Assembly (NCBI GenBank): GCA_001580565.1
Contig: LRBF01000030.1
Coordinates: 46,634-110,633, forward strand
Direction of reading: 5' to 3'
DNA: 64,000 nt
Origin: Caballeronia megalochromosomata
GTDB taxonomy: Bacteria > Pseudomonadota > Gammaproteobacteria > Burkholderiales > Burkholderiaceae
This document shows, piece after piece, positions 16,874 to 23,092 of this stretch; positions within the stretch are counted from its first letter, which is position 1; each line of letters opens with the position of its first letter. The notes beneath the pieces are model-generated. The model was not told the DNA's origin, ran no database searches, and saw only the letters and a program-made list of their open reading frames with translations. The position numbers and the translations under genes are program-made.

Positions 16874-17017
16874 ATGCCGAAGATAGCGCGGGAATTGGGA
16901 GCATTGGCCGTATCTCGAATTACACCGCCAGGCCAACATGCGGTCGGGAAGGTTCCGGGGTTGCGGCTTCGAGTGAAAGAGAGCGTCGCGCGAGCGTGGA
17001 TTCTGGACGTCATATAA
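16874..17017 (+). pseudogene. Truncated P4-type tyrosine integrase (N-terminal fragment)
   Basis: The first 47 codons of a prophage/island integrase. The product MPKIARELGALAVSRITPPG, followed by HAVGKVPGLRLRVKESVARAWIL, matches the N-terminal arm-DNA-binding domain (DUF4102-like) of P4-family integrases. The frame then stops at 17015-17017. The core-binding and catalytic domains with the R-H-R-Y residues are absent from all frames downstream, so the gene is dead. It has the standard location, immediately 3' of a tRNA gene and reading away from it. An upstream in-frame Met at 16790 exists, but 16874 is the family start. Confidence 0.75.
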
Positions 17018-17151
17018 AATTGGGGACGTTATCGCGTATTTGTTCCGCTTTAAGATAAAAACAATAAAATAGGCACTCCCTCACTCTCACGCGTGCGAGC
17101 CACCATTTTGGCGCACTCAACGAAATGGTCGCGCTGTCCACACGCCGAACC

Positions 17152-17355
17152 ATGACACCCGACGAATTTCAAACCGCTCTCGCCCGACTCGGCTGGAAAC
17201 AGTCCGACTTCTGCCGCATGGCGGATGTGGACAAGAACACACCGAGCCGCTGGATCAAGGGCGTGACACCCATTCCCGGATGGGCCGGCCGCTTCCTCGG
17301 CATGGCGCTACAGATTCGCCAACTGGCCGCGCTGATCGAGCCGCCGAAGGCGTGA
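17152..17355 (+). CDS. Small helix-turn-helix DNA-binding protein
   Basis: A 67-residue protein with a phage-type XRE-like HTH: MTPDEFQTALARLGWKQSDF, then CRMADVDKNTPSRWIKGVTPIP, followed by a C-terminal helix. Residues about 13-45 form the HTH (KQSDFCRMADVDKNTPSRWI). I start at the ATG at 17152, where the family usually begins; an in-frame ATG at 17125 would add nine residues. Such single-domain regulators are common in prophages and islands and often control excision or the cargo. Nothing in the sequence shows its target. Confidence 0.7.
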   Translation: MTPDEFQTALARLGWKQSDFCRMADVDKNTPSRWIKGVTPIPGWAGRFLGMALQIRQLAALIEPPKA

Positions 17356-17642
17356 CGGGCAGGCGCGCGACCATTACGCCCTACCGGGCGAATACCGCCG
17401 CGCCGAATTTTGCGAGTCCATACGCGTGCGCGCGCGAGGGACTCCTTGCGAGCGTGACACCGTTTGCTGACAAAGTAGTAACGTTTTTCAGCAAGTCGGC
17501 GGCGCCGTCGAATTTCTCGAGTCCACCACGCGTGCGAGGGGGTTCCCTGCACTTCGGCCGCACTGCGTGTGCGGCGCGGCACATCGGAGGGAAACGCGCA
17601 TCGGCGGGCATTCTGCGACGCCCACCGATCTCCGCCCCCCGC
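17356..17642. other. Repeat-containing spacer inside the element
   Basis: No gene is supported here. Two related segments of about 50 bases lie at 17397-17447 and 17500-17548; both contain GCCG-CGAATTT, CGAGTCCA and ACGCGTGCG blocks. A third short match (CACGCGTGCGAG) occurs near 17091. An inverted repeat TTGCTGA (17464-17470)/TCAGCAA (17488-17494) lies between them. They could be regulatory or replication repeats of the element. Confidence 0.4.
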
Positions 17643-18059
17643 CTAACGATACTCGTCAATCTCGACGGTTCCTCCGATCCACTCCATCATGGCGCGAATG
17701 TCGTCGGGTACATCTGGCACACGATCGCCCGACTCATTAACCCAATAACAGAAGAATCGAACCTTAGCGCCCACGCGCTCGATGCTCGCCTTCAGGTCTG
17801 GCCGTGGCAGCGCCAAGCGCTCGACCAAGTAGCGCAAATGTGGCTCCAACTGATCGCCACGCACCGCCTTTTCGCTGTCAATGCCCCAGACGCCCGTTCG
17901 CCGAAGTAAGGTGCGGCCTTGTCCCGTTTTGTCAGCCAAGGGGTCACCCTTCGTCACGGCGATGTCTGGTTGAACTCCGAAATACTGCGTCCACCAGTCC
18001 GGCGAAACACGATCCCCCGTGATTGTGAAGCTCGCCGATGCGAGCGCATGAGTGCTCAT
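17643..18059 (-). CDS. DUF4279 domain protein, probable immunity protein
   Basis: A 138-residue protein of the DUF4279 family. It starts MSTHALASASFTITGDRVSP, continues WWTQYFGVQPDIAVTKGDPL, then TGVWGIDSEKAV, LEPHLRYLVERLALPRPDLKAS and ends GGTVEIDEYR. These are the characteristic ItGd, GvWsi and lephl..L blocks. Start 18059 is chosen for the family length and a GGTGCGGA ribosome-binding site; the longer frame reads into the upstream gene. It begins 13 bases after the stop of the toxin-like gene on the same strand, the usual toxin-then-immunity order. DUF4279 proteins are frequent partners of polymorphic toxins, so an immunity role is likely but inferred. Confidence 0.75.
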   Translation of the reverse strand: MSTHALASASFTITGDRVSPDWWTQYFGVQPDIAVTKGDPLADKTGQGRTLLRRTGVWGIDSEKAVRGDQLEPHLRYLVERLALPRPDLKASIERVGAKVRFFCYWVNESGDRVPDVPDDIRAMMEWIGGTVEIDEYR

Positions 18060-18072
18060 TTCCGCACCTTCG

Positions 18073-19086
18073 TTAGTTGCCGTAGTCATGAAAGTTGTCG
18101 ATGTATTCGCCATTGAAGGACACATCCCCGTTTTCTTCGAATTCGAGATCGTCATTCGGCCCAACACCGTTGACCCTTTTGAAGCGGTGAATCATTTCGC
18201 GGAAGGTGGAACGACCGTAGCCAAGCATCTTTGCGGCATACCGTTCGTTGGTTGTACCTGCCAGTTCTTCAACTTCGTCGCTCAGTTCGTCCGGCTCGTA
18301 TTCGAATGGCTGCGCATCACCGAGCAGCGAACCGCCACCACCGCCGTCTGAATCTCCGAAGCTCTTGAGCATCGAATCGCCGCCAACGCTGTCGTCGTTT
18401 GTACCGCCACCGTGCGCAGCATCAGCGAGCGCACCGCCCGCCGCTTCGGCCGCGCCGAGCCAATCGAAGCCGCCACCGCTTTCGTTTCCGCCGTCCGTCG
18501 CTTCGCGCGCAGCCTTCAGCTTCGCTTCTTGTGTCGCCGGATCGTATGGGCCGGAAAGAATCGGCTCGCCGCTCAGTGTGCCCGACAACGCCGAGAACGA
18601 GGAACCCGCCGCACGCATGAGCGAACTGGGGAAGCCAGAAGATTGAGCGCTGCCGGACAAGGTGGTCACACCGCCCGTTGTTTCCGTGCGATCAATGACA
18701 GGGATGAGCTGATCTTCTTCAACCGCCTCCAGTATCAGCTCTTCCAAGTCGGCGGAATGCAAGTCTCGGCCTTCATCTATTCCGTTCGCCCGCATGAAGG
18801 CCCGAATGCGGACTAACTCCTCTCTGCCGGACTGACCCGCCGTGCCGCTGGCCAAGGGTCCGAGCCAGAACCATTCAGGGAAGTCACTTCTGTCCTGCTC
18901 GCGTTGCTTGCGCTGCTCCTCGGGGGACAGCCGCGCAAATGCGTAGCTGCTTCGACGGTGTTCCTCGTACTCGGCTGCGGTGTAGAGCGTGCAGCGCAGC
19001 TCCATGCTCTCATCGAGTTCTATGCTCTCCACGCGCCACCCCCGCCGTCGTAGCTCAGTGCCGTACGTCCTATTCGCATATCGCAT
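18073..19086 (-). CDS. Putative polymorphic-toxin-like effector with a C-terminal toxin module
   Basis: A 337-residue protein without a family name I can give. Residues 1-135 are a charged, mostly helical N-terminal domain (MRYANRTYGTELRRRGWRVE...). Residues about 140-260 are a Gly/Ser/Ala-rich linker with GGNESGGG, HGGG and DGGGGGS runs. Residues 261-337 form a compact C-terminal module with YAAKMLGYGRSTFREMIHRF and LEFEENGDVSFNGEYIDNFH, ending three residues from the C-terminus. Variable compact tails after a flexible linker, followed at once by a DUF4279 gene, suggest a toxin/immunity pair. There is no signal peptide, Rhs repeat or PAAR motif. An in-frame TGA lies four codons before the ATG, so it is not simply mis-started. 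A nuclease-like activity is only a guess. Confidence 0.65.
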   Translation of the reverse strand: MRYANRTYGTELRRRGWRVESIELDESMELRCTLYTAAEYEEHRRSSYAFARLSPEEQRKQREQDRSDFPEWFWLGPLASGTAGQSGREELVRIRAFMRANGIDEGRDLHSADLEELILEAVEEDQLIPVIDRTETTGGVTTLSGSAQSSGFPSSLMRAAGSSFSALSGTLSGEPILSGPYDPATQEAKLKAAREATDGGNESGGGFDWLGAAEAAGGALADAAHGGGTNDDSVGGDSMLKSFGDSDGGGGGSLLGDAQPFEYEPDELSDEVEELAGTTNERYAAKMLGYGRSTFREMIHRFKRVNGVGPNDDLEFEENGDVSFNGEYIDNFHDYGN

Positions 19087-19206
19087 CCAATTGAATCAGG
19101 GGTGACATTGGTAGCACAACGAAACGGGCGCGCGCTCACCTAGACAGGCGACGTTGAACGCGAGTTGGATGCACGCTGCCCTCCAGCGCACAGAAAGACA
19201 CATTCG

Positions 19207-19235
19207 TTTATAGGGGGCTAGATAGTGGGTCCGGC
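19207..19235 (+). repeat. Arm-type repeat, right end of the element
   Basis: TTTATAGGGGGCTAGATAG and the following GGGTCCGGC match the unit at 16842-16870 at about 24 of 29 positions, in the same orientation, 48 bases before the second tRNA-end copy. It is interpreted as the right-end integrase arm site. Confidence 0.5.
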
Positions 19236-19282
19236 GAACGCATCGCCATTCAGGTCCCGCCCGGTCTGAAACCTTGGCGGGA

Positions 19283-19297
19283 CACCGCCTCCGTCAG
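19283..19297 (+). mobile_element. attR candidate: duplicated tRNA-Ser 3' end
   Basis: CACCGCCTCCGTCAG is a one-mismatch direct copy of the tRNA-Ser end at 16696-16710. No tRNA body precedes it. It marks the far boundary of the element. Confidence 0.6.
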
Positions 19298-19322
19298 AAA
19301 TTAACTGCACGCGCGGAATTTG

Positions 19323-19697
19323 TCACGCTGTAAATATCTGCGCGGAAATCGACATGAGGCTACCTGAGGATCGACAGAGCCCCTTACGCCCGTCTACAAG
19401 GTCACGATAAAGCCGCTCGATGGTCAGGCGATCCGGTTCCGGGGCTTTGGCGTCGTTCCGGCTGTTGATCCAGCGAACCCATTCGCGCAATTCATCAACC
19501 GAGATGTGGTGCGTTGGAGATGCCAAGAGGCGGGATGCGACATTCCGGTCTGAGAAGTCGATCATGCGCTGCCCAACCACTCCGGCGAGCATCAGCGTTT
19601 CGAGCGGGCCGGACACGCGTTTGAATCGGAGAGCAAGAGACTTGGCGTCCGGGTTGTGCTCGACCGAAATGAGTTCGGCGTCGTGGAAGCCAGGCAT
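19323..19697 (-). CDS. Hypothetical protein beginning PGFHDAELISVEHN, possible orphan immunity-type protein
   Basis: A 124-residue protein. The N-terminal half, MPGFHDAELISVEHNPDAKS and then LALRFKR...LMLAGVVGQRMIDFSDRNVASRLL, looks like a family of small beta-rich proteins starting with FHDxxL that often accompany polymorphic toxins; this recognition is tentative. The last 20 residues (after DLVDGRKG) look unlike the rest, and another frame there encodes a plausible tail, so a frameshift near 19375 is possible. It lies 25 bases outside the candidate attR and reads towards it. Confidence 0.5.
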   Translation of the reverse strand: MPGFHDAELISVEHNPDAKSLALRFKRVSGPLETLMLAGVVGQRMIDFSDRNVASRLLASPTHHISVDELREWVRWINSRNDAKAPEPDRLTIERLYRDLVDGRKGLCRSSGSLMSISAQIFTA

Positions 19698-19867
19698 TCG
19701 AGTCTAGTGCGTTTGTCCGATGTGACGCAGTGTGAGAGCGAATGTGCAAAGCGAACAGCAATGCCGATTTCAAACCAACCATCTCTATTCGACATCCTCA
19801 TCAAGGCCAAAAAAGCCACATCCGTCAATTTAAGAAAATACGCCTACCCCACGCGTTGCGAGCAGCG

Positions 19868-19972
19868 TATTCTTTCCTGCCTCCTTCCCGAGTTTCCCCA
19901 TTCTCGGTTGAAGGGGCGCTTCAATGAGTAGGTATGGATTTGGGCCTCGCGAGTCAGCGAGGCCATTTTTTT
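19868..19972 (+). ncRNA. Candidate small RNA ending in an intrinsic terminator
   Basis: Three hairpins lie in a row: CCGAG/CTCGG (19888-19892 with 19903-19907), TTGAAG/CTTCAA (19908-19913 with 19919-19924) and the terminator GGCCTCGC/GCGAGGCC (19943-19950 with 19957-19964) followed by A and seven T. No protein gene on the plus strand ends before this terminator. The 5' end is not defined; 19868 is a guess, and AT-rich sequence upstream could carry the promoter. Alternatively it is the tail of a longer, unrecognised transcript. Confidence 0.45.
19943..19972 (+). terminator. Rho-independent terminator
   Basis: An 8-bp perfect GC-rich stem GGCCTCGC/GCGAGGCC with a GAGTCA loop, then ATTTTTTT. 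It is placed before the start of the 105-residue secreted protein, so it must serve a transcript from upstream. Confidence 0.85.
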
Positions 19973-20078
19973 GCCCGTCGCGACAAAGCAAATCCGCGCT
20001 TCGAAGAAAATCGATGTGAACACAATGGCCCGCAGGCCATCTAACCGCCTCATCGATCAATAACGCGGAGAACCGCCC

Positions 20079-20396
20079 ATGAAGTCAGGCCGCATCCTGC
20101 CCATCCTCTTCGGCTGCGTCGCCGCCGTAAGCCTGACGGCGCATGCCCAGCCTCAGCCTAACGCGCAATGGCGCGCGACCGAAGCAACCCTCTTCGACCT
20201 GATTCAAAACGGTTATGGAATCGTCGCAGTGACGAGCGTTGCCGCACGAAGCTCCGGGCTCCCTGAAGACACCTACGTGCTTCAGAAAACCAATAGCCTC
20301 TATCGCTGCGTGGAAACGCGCAGCGCCGAAGCCAGTTCGATCCGATCCACCGCGCCGATACGCTGCGCTGAACTCGTCAAGCCTTACACGGACTGA
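20079..20396 (+). CDS. Small secreted hypothetical protein
   Basis: A 105-residue protein with a signal peptide (MKSGRILPILFGCVAAVSLTAHA, cleavage before QPQPNAQW). The mature part of about 82 residues includes ATLFDLIQNGYGIVAV, a tail with two Cys (YRCVETR and PIRCAELVK) that may form a disulfide, and VLQKTNSLYRCVE, a pattern seen in small periplasmic proteins of Burkholderia. I cannot name a family. CGGAG lies eight bases before the ATG. A bidirectional terminator follows at 20405. Confidence 0.8.
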   Translation: MKSGRILPILFGCVAAVSLTAHAQPQPNAQWRATEATLFDLIQNGYGIVAVTSVAARSSGLPEDTYVLQKTNSLYRCVETRSAEASSIRSTAPIRCAELVKPYTD

Positions 20397-20404
20397 CGTT
20401 CGGG

Positions 20405-20435
20405 CGAAAAGCGGCGCACATCATGCGCCGCCTTT
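20405..20435. terminator. Bidirectional terminator between convergent small genes
   Basis: GCGGCGCA (20411-20418) pairs with TGCGCCGC (20424-20431) around CATCA. An A run on the left serves the minus strand and a short T run on the right serves the plus strand. It separates the secreted protein from the 56-residue minus-strand ORF. Confidence 0.7.
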
Positions 20436-20438
20436 CGT

Positions 20439-20609
20439 TCAGTTGTCGTCGGATCTGACGGGCGGCCGAACGTGCGGAACGGGCTCAGCCTTGGCCGCAT
20501 CCGGTTTGGGCGCGGCACGTTTCGATTCGCTCTTCGAATGTGTCGACGCAGCGCTTTGCTGCTGCCGTGCAGGCGCCCCCGACGGCGCCGGATGGTTTTT
20601 GCGTGACAT
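20439..20609 (-). CDS. Hypothetical 56-residue basic, disordered protein
   Basis: A short ORF running from ATG at 20609 to TGA at 20439. The product starts MSRKNHPAPSGAPARQQQSA, is rich in Ala, Pro, Lys and Ser, and ends PHVRPPVRSDDN. It appears intrinsically disordered. GGGAGAAGG lies immediately upstream of the start. I do not recognise it. A longer overlapping frame on the same strand is Arg/Thr-rich and looks non-coding. It may be co-transcribed with the 52-residue ORF just upstream (gap 78 bases). Confidence 0.5.
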   Translation of the reverse strand: MSRKNHPAPSGAPARQQQSAASTHSKSESKRAAPKPDAAKAEPVPHVRPPVRSDDN

Positions 20610-20687
20610 GGCCTTCTCCCGAATACCGGGGATATCCCCTGACTACCATAGCACCGCATCGCTGATGCCGCTTGCGCGGTACACGAC

Positions 20688-20846
20688 TCAGCCGACCGGC
20701 GCCTCGCCTTCTCCCGACTGCTTGCCCGGCCGGTCGTTCGGGCCTTGTTTGCGATTCTCGTCATCGCGCTCCGGCAGTTTGCTCTTTTCGTTGTCGCTGT
20801 GATCGGCGGTCTTGCCGTCTTCCGGTCCATTCGTTTGGGTATTCAT
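20688..20846 (-). CDS. Hypothetical 52-residue charged protein
   Basis: A short ORF with an excellent Shine-Dalgarno (AGGAGG, six bases before the ATG at 20846). The product starts MNTQTNGPEDGKTADHSDNE and continues KSKLPERDDENRKQGPNDRP, a highly hydrophilic, probably disordered chain. It ends GEGEAPVG. The family is unknown; short charged proteins of this kind are often stress-induced in Burkholderiaceae, but nothing here proves that. Confidence 0.6.
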   Translation of the reverse strand: MNTQTNGPEDGKTADHSDNEKSKLPERDDENRKQGPNDRPGKQSGEGEAPVG

Positions 20847-20985
20847 GGCGCCCTCCTAGAGTGCTTTCGAATGAAGCATCAGCAGCAAATCCCGCGCCCG
20901 AACGCGCGCAAGCGCACGTATTTCTTCCACCGCGACCGTTGCAGCGACTACCATTGAAGTAACGTCAATTGCACCATTGCCTGCG

Positions 20986-21465
20986 ATGTACGCGTCACGT
21001 TCCTGCTGGTACGCCGTTGCGCTCATCGGCGCGTTCGCGATCAGCGCCTGTACGATCACGCCGCCGCCGAGCGTCGTGGCTGCGCGCACAGCCGCGCCGG
21101 CCGTATCCGGTGCGACGCTCGACGAATACAAAGCGCGCATCGCGCAGCGCATCTTCGAGCGCAATCCGTCGCTCGTGCTCAAGGGCACGCCGCAAGCCAT
21201 GTTGCGCTCGTTCGTGCTCGTGTCGTTCACGGTGGACCGCGGCGGGCGGCTCGTCGAATCGTCGGTGTATCGCACGAATGGCGACGATGAAGCCGAAGCC
21301 ACCGCGCTCGCCTCACTGCGCCGCGCATCGCCGCTGCCCGCACCGCCCGCGCGTCTCCTGAACGGCAAGGGCCAACTGGAGCTTTTCGAAGGCTGGATGT
21401 TCAACGACAACGGTCAGTTCCAGTTGCAAACCTCGCATTCGCCGCAGGCGACGACCATCGATTGA
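20986..21465 (+). CDS. TonB C-terminal-like lipoprotein
   Basis: A 159-residue lipoprotein. The signal sequence ends in the lipobox ISAC near residue 22 (GAFAISACTITPPP), so it is probably lipid-anchored. The rest resembles a TonB C-terminal domain: YKARIAQRIFERNPSLV, then VLVSFTVDRGGRLVESSVYRT, then DEAEATALASLRRASPLPAPPA, the classic TonB-C pattern of V.f.v...G.v...v..sSG...ld.aal..v. The ATG at 20986 is used; a TTG nine bases upstream is possible. A lipoprotein with a TonB-C fold has no known partner here, so function is uncertain. Confidence 0.8.
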   Translation: MYASRSCWYAVALIGAFAISACTITPPPSVVAARTAAPAVSGATLDEYKARIAQRIFERNPSLVLKGTPQAMLRSFVLVSFTVDRGGRLVESSVYRTNGDDEAEATALASLRRASPLPAPPARLLNGKGQLELFEGWMFNDNGQFQLQTSHSPQATTID

Positions 21466-21766
21466 TTGGCGCGCGGCCCGCACGCTCGTTATAATTTTTC
21501 GCACCCCTGCCGGACCCGCTTCCGGCGCGGCCTTCGCCTCGCGCTCACCCCGCGCGCCGCGCGAAGCGCCTGAGCGCAGCCCAACTGCGCCGCGACACCG
21601 CGCGCTACTCGCGCGCCGTCACACTGGCTTTCCTGCCATCGCATCGCAATCCCTACAGAAAGCTGACGCGCGTCGAGCGACGCTATCGCTCGTCATTTCG
21701 ATCGCTCCTGCCCGGCTATGCGCGCGACAATGCTTCGCACTAAAGCAACACGACAACGGAGACGAC
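21466..21766. promoter_or_regulatory. Promoter and long structured leader of the MHS transporter
   Basis: A perfect TATAAT at 21490-21495 with TTGGCG 18 bases upstream suggests a start near 21502, giving a leader of about 265 nt before the transporter ATG. The leader contains a GCCGG/CCGGC hairpin near 21508-21525 and a perfect 7-bp hairpin CGAGCGA/TCGCTCG at 21674-21692. No riboswitch family is recognisable. Confidence 0.5.
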
Positions 21767-23071
21767 ATGTCCTCACCCTCGCTTTCCGCCGCCAAGCCCG
21801 GCGACGGATCCCAAAGCGCTTCTCGCGTGATTTTCGCGAGCTTCATCGGCACCGCGATCGAGTTCTACGACTTCTATGTCTATGCGACCGCCGCCGCGCT
21901 CGTCATCGGACCGGTGTTCTTTCCGCACGACTCGCCCGCCGCGCAAGCGCTTTCCGCGTTCGTCACGTTCGGCATCGCGTTCTTCGCGCGGCCGATCGGC
22001 TCGTTCCTGTTCGGTCACTTCGGCGATCGCATCGGCCGCAAATCGACGCTCGTCGCCTCGCTGCTCGTGATGGGCGTCTCGACGACGCTCATCGGCTTCG
22101 TGCCCGGCTACGATTCGATCGGCAGCCTCGCGCCGATCCTCCTGTGCGTCCTGCGCTTCGGGCAGGGCATCGGGCTCGGCGGCGAATGGGGCGGCGCCGC
22201 GCTGCTCGCGACCGAGTACGCGCCCAAAGGCAAACGCGGTCTCTTCGGCATGTTTCCGCAGCTCGGACCGTCGATCGGCTTCCTCGCGTCGAACGGCCTT
22301 TTCTTCGGTCTCGCGCTGTCGCTCTCCGACGAGCAGTTCCGCAGCTGGGGCTGGCGCGTGCCGTTCATCGTGAGCGCGGTGCTCGTCGCGCTCGGCCTTT
22401 ACGTGCGCCTGAAGATCGCGGAGACGCCGGCCTTTCGCGCGGCCATCGAGCGCGAGGAGCGCGTGAAGGTGCCGGTCGCGACGCTGCTGTCGAGTCATCT
22501 CGTGCCGACGCTGCTCGGCGCGTTCGCCATGGTCGTCTGCTACACGCTCTTCTATATTTCGACGGTGTTCTCGTTGTCCTACGGCGTCGCCAAGCTGCAT
22601 TTCGCCCGCGAGACGTTTCTGGGTCTCCTGTGCTTCGCGGTGCTGTTCATGGCGATCGCCACGCCGATTTCCGCGATCGCAAGCGACCGCTTCGGTCGCA
22701 GGCCGGTACTGATCGTCGGCTGCGTGCTGGCGATTCTGTCCGGCTTCGCGATGGCCCCGCTCCTCGGCAGCGGCGACACGATCCAGGTCGCCCTGTTCCT
22801 CACCATCGAACTCTTTCTGATGGGCGTGACCTTCGCACCGATGGGCGCGCTCCTGCCCGAACTCTTCCCGACCAACGTGCGCTACACGGGCGCGGGTGTC
22901 GCGTACAACCTGGGCGGGATTCTGGGTGCGTCGGTGGCGCCGTATATCGCGCAACTGCTCGCCAATCGCGGCGGGCTGTCGTGGGTGGGCGGCTATGTGT
23001 CGGCGGCGGCGGCGGTGAGTCTCATCGCCGTGCTGTGCATGCGTGAGACGCGCAACATCACGCTGGAATGA
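21767..23071 (+). CDS. MFS transporter, metabolite:H+ symporter (MHS) family
   Basis: A 12-span proton symporter, 434 residues, of the MHS family that includes ShiA, ProP and KgtP. It shows IFASFIGTAIEFYDFYVYATAAAL at the first span, the loop 2-3 motif GHFGDRIGRKSTL, GQGIGLGGEWGGAALLATEYAP in span 4, and the repeated motif SDRFGRRPVLI in the second half. Substrate is unknown: candidates are shikimate, alpha-ketoglutarate, dicarboxylates or betaine. The ATG at 21767 has GGAGACGAC upstream. It converges on the OpgC-like gene. A CCGGCGCG/CGCGCCGG hairpin (23082-23108) spans that gene's stop and may end both transcripts. Confidence 0.92.
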   Translation: MSSPSLSAAKPGDGSQSASRVIFASFIGTAIEFYDFYVYATAAALVIGPVFFPHDSPAAQALSAFVTFGIAFFARPIGSFLFGHFGDRIGRKSTLVASLLVMGVSTTLIGFVPGYDSIGSLAPILLCVLRFGQGIGLGGEWGGAALLATEYAPKGKRGLFGMFPQLGPSIGFLASNGLFFGLALSLSDEQFRSWGWRVPFIVSAVLVALGLYVRLKIAETPAFRAAIEREERVKVPVATLLSSHLVPTLLGAFAMVVCYTLFYISTVFSLSYGVAKLHFARETFLGLLCFAVLFMAIATPISAIASDRFGRRPVLIVGCVLAILSGFAMAPLLGSGDTIQVALFLTIELFLMGVTFAPMGALLPELFPTNVRYTGAGVAYNLGGILGASVAPYIAQLLANRGGLSWVGGYVSAAAAVSLIAVLCMRETRNITLE

Positions 23072-23092
23072 GGAAGGTGAGCCGGCGCGCGT

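Larger units (their letters stand above)
16710..19297. mobile_element. Remnant of a tRNA-Ser integrated element (about 2.6 kb)
   Basis: The segment runs from the tRNA-Ser 3' end to the repeated tRNA tail. It contains, in order, an integrase fragment, a small HTH protein, a repeat-rich spacer, and a minus-strand pair of a DUF4279 protein and a toxin-like protein. Arm-type direct repeats lie near both ends (16842 and 19207). No replication, transfer or structural genes remain, so it looks like a decayed genomic island that kept its cargo. It appears less GC-rich than the flanking core operons. The core gene order on either side is uninterrupted. Confidence 0.65.
19698..20078. other. Intergenic region containing a possible small RNA
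   Basis: Several short open frames overlap here, but none has a ribosome-binding site at a useful distance or a recognisable protein. The part from about 19780 to 19860 is AT-rich and could hold a promoter. The region ends in a strong plus-strand terminator at 19943-19972, described separately. Confidence 0.5.
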
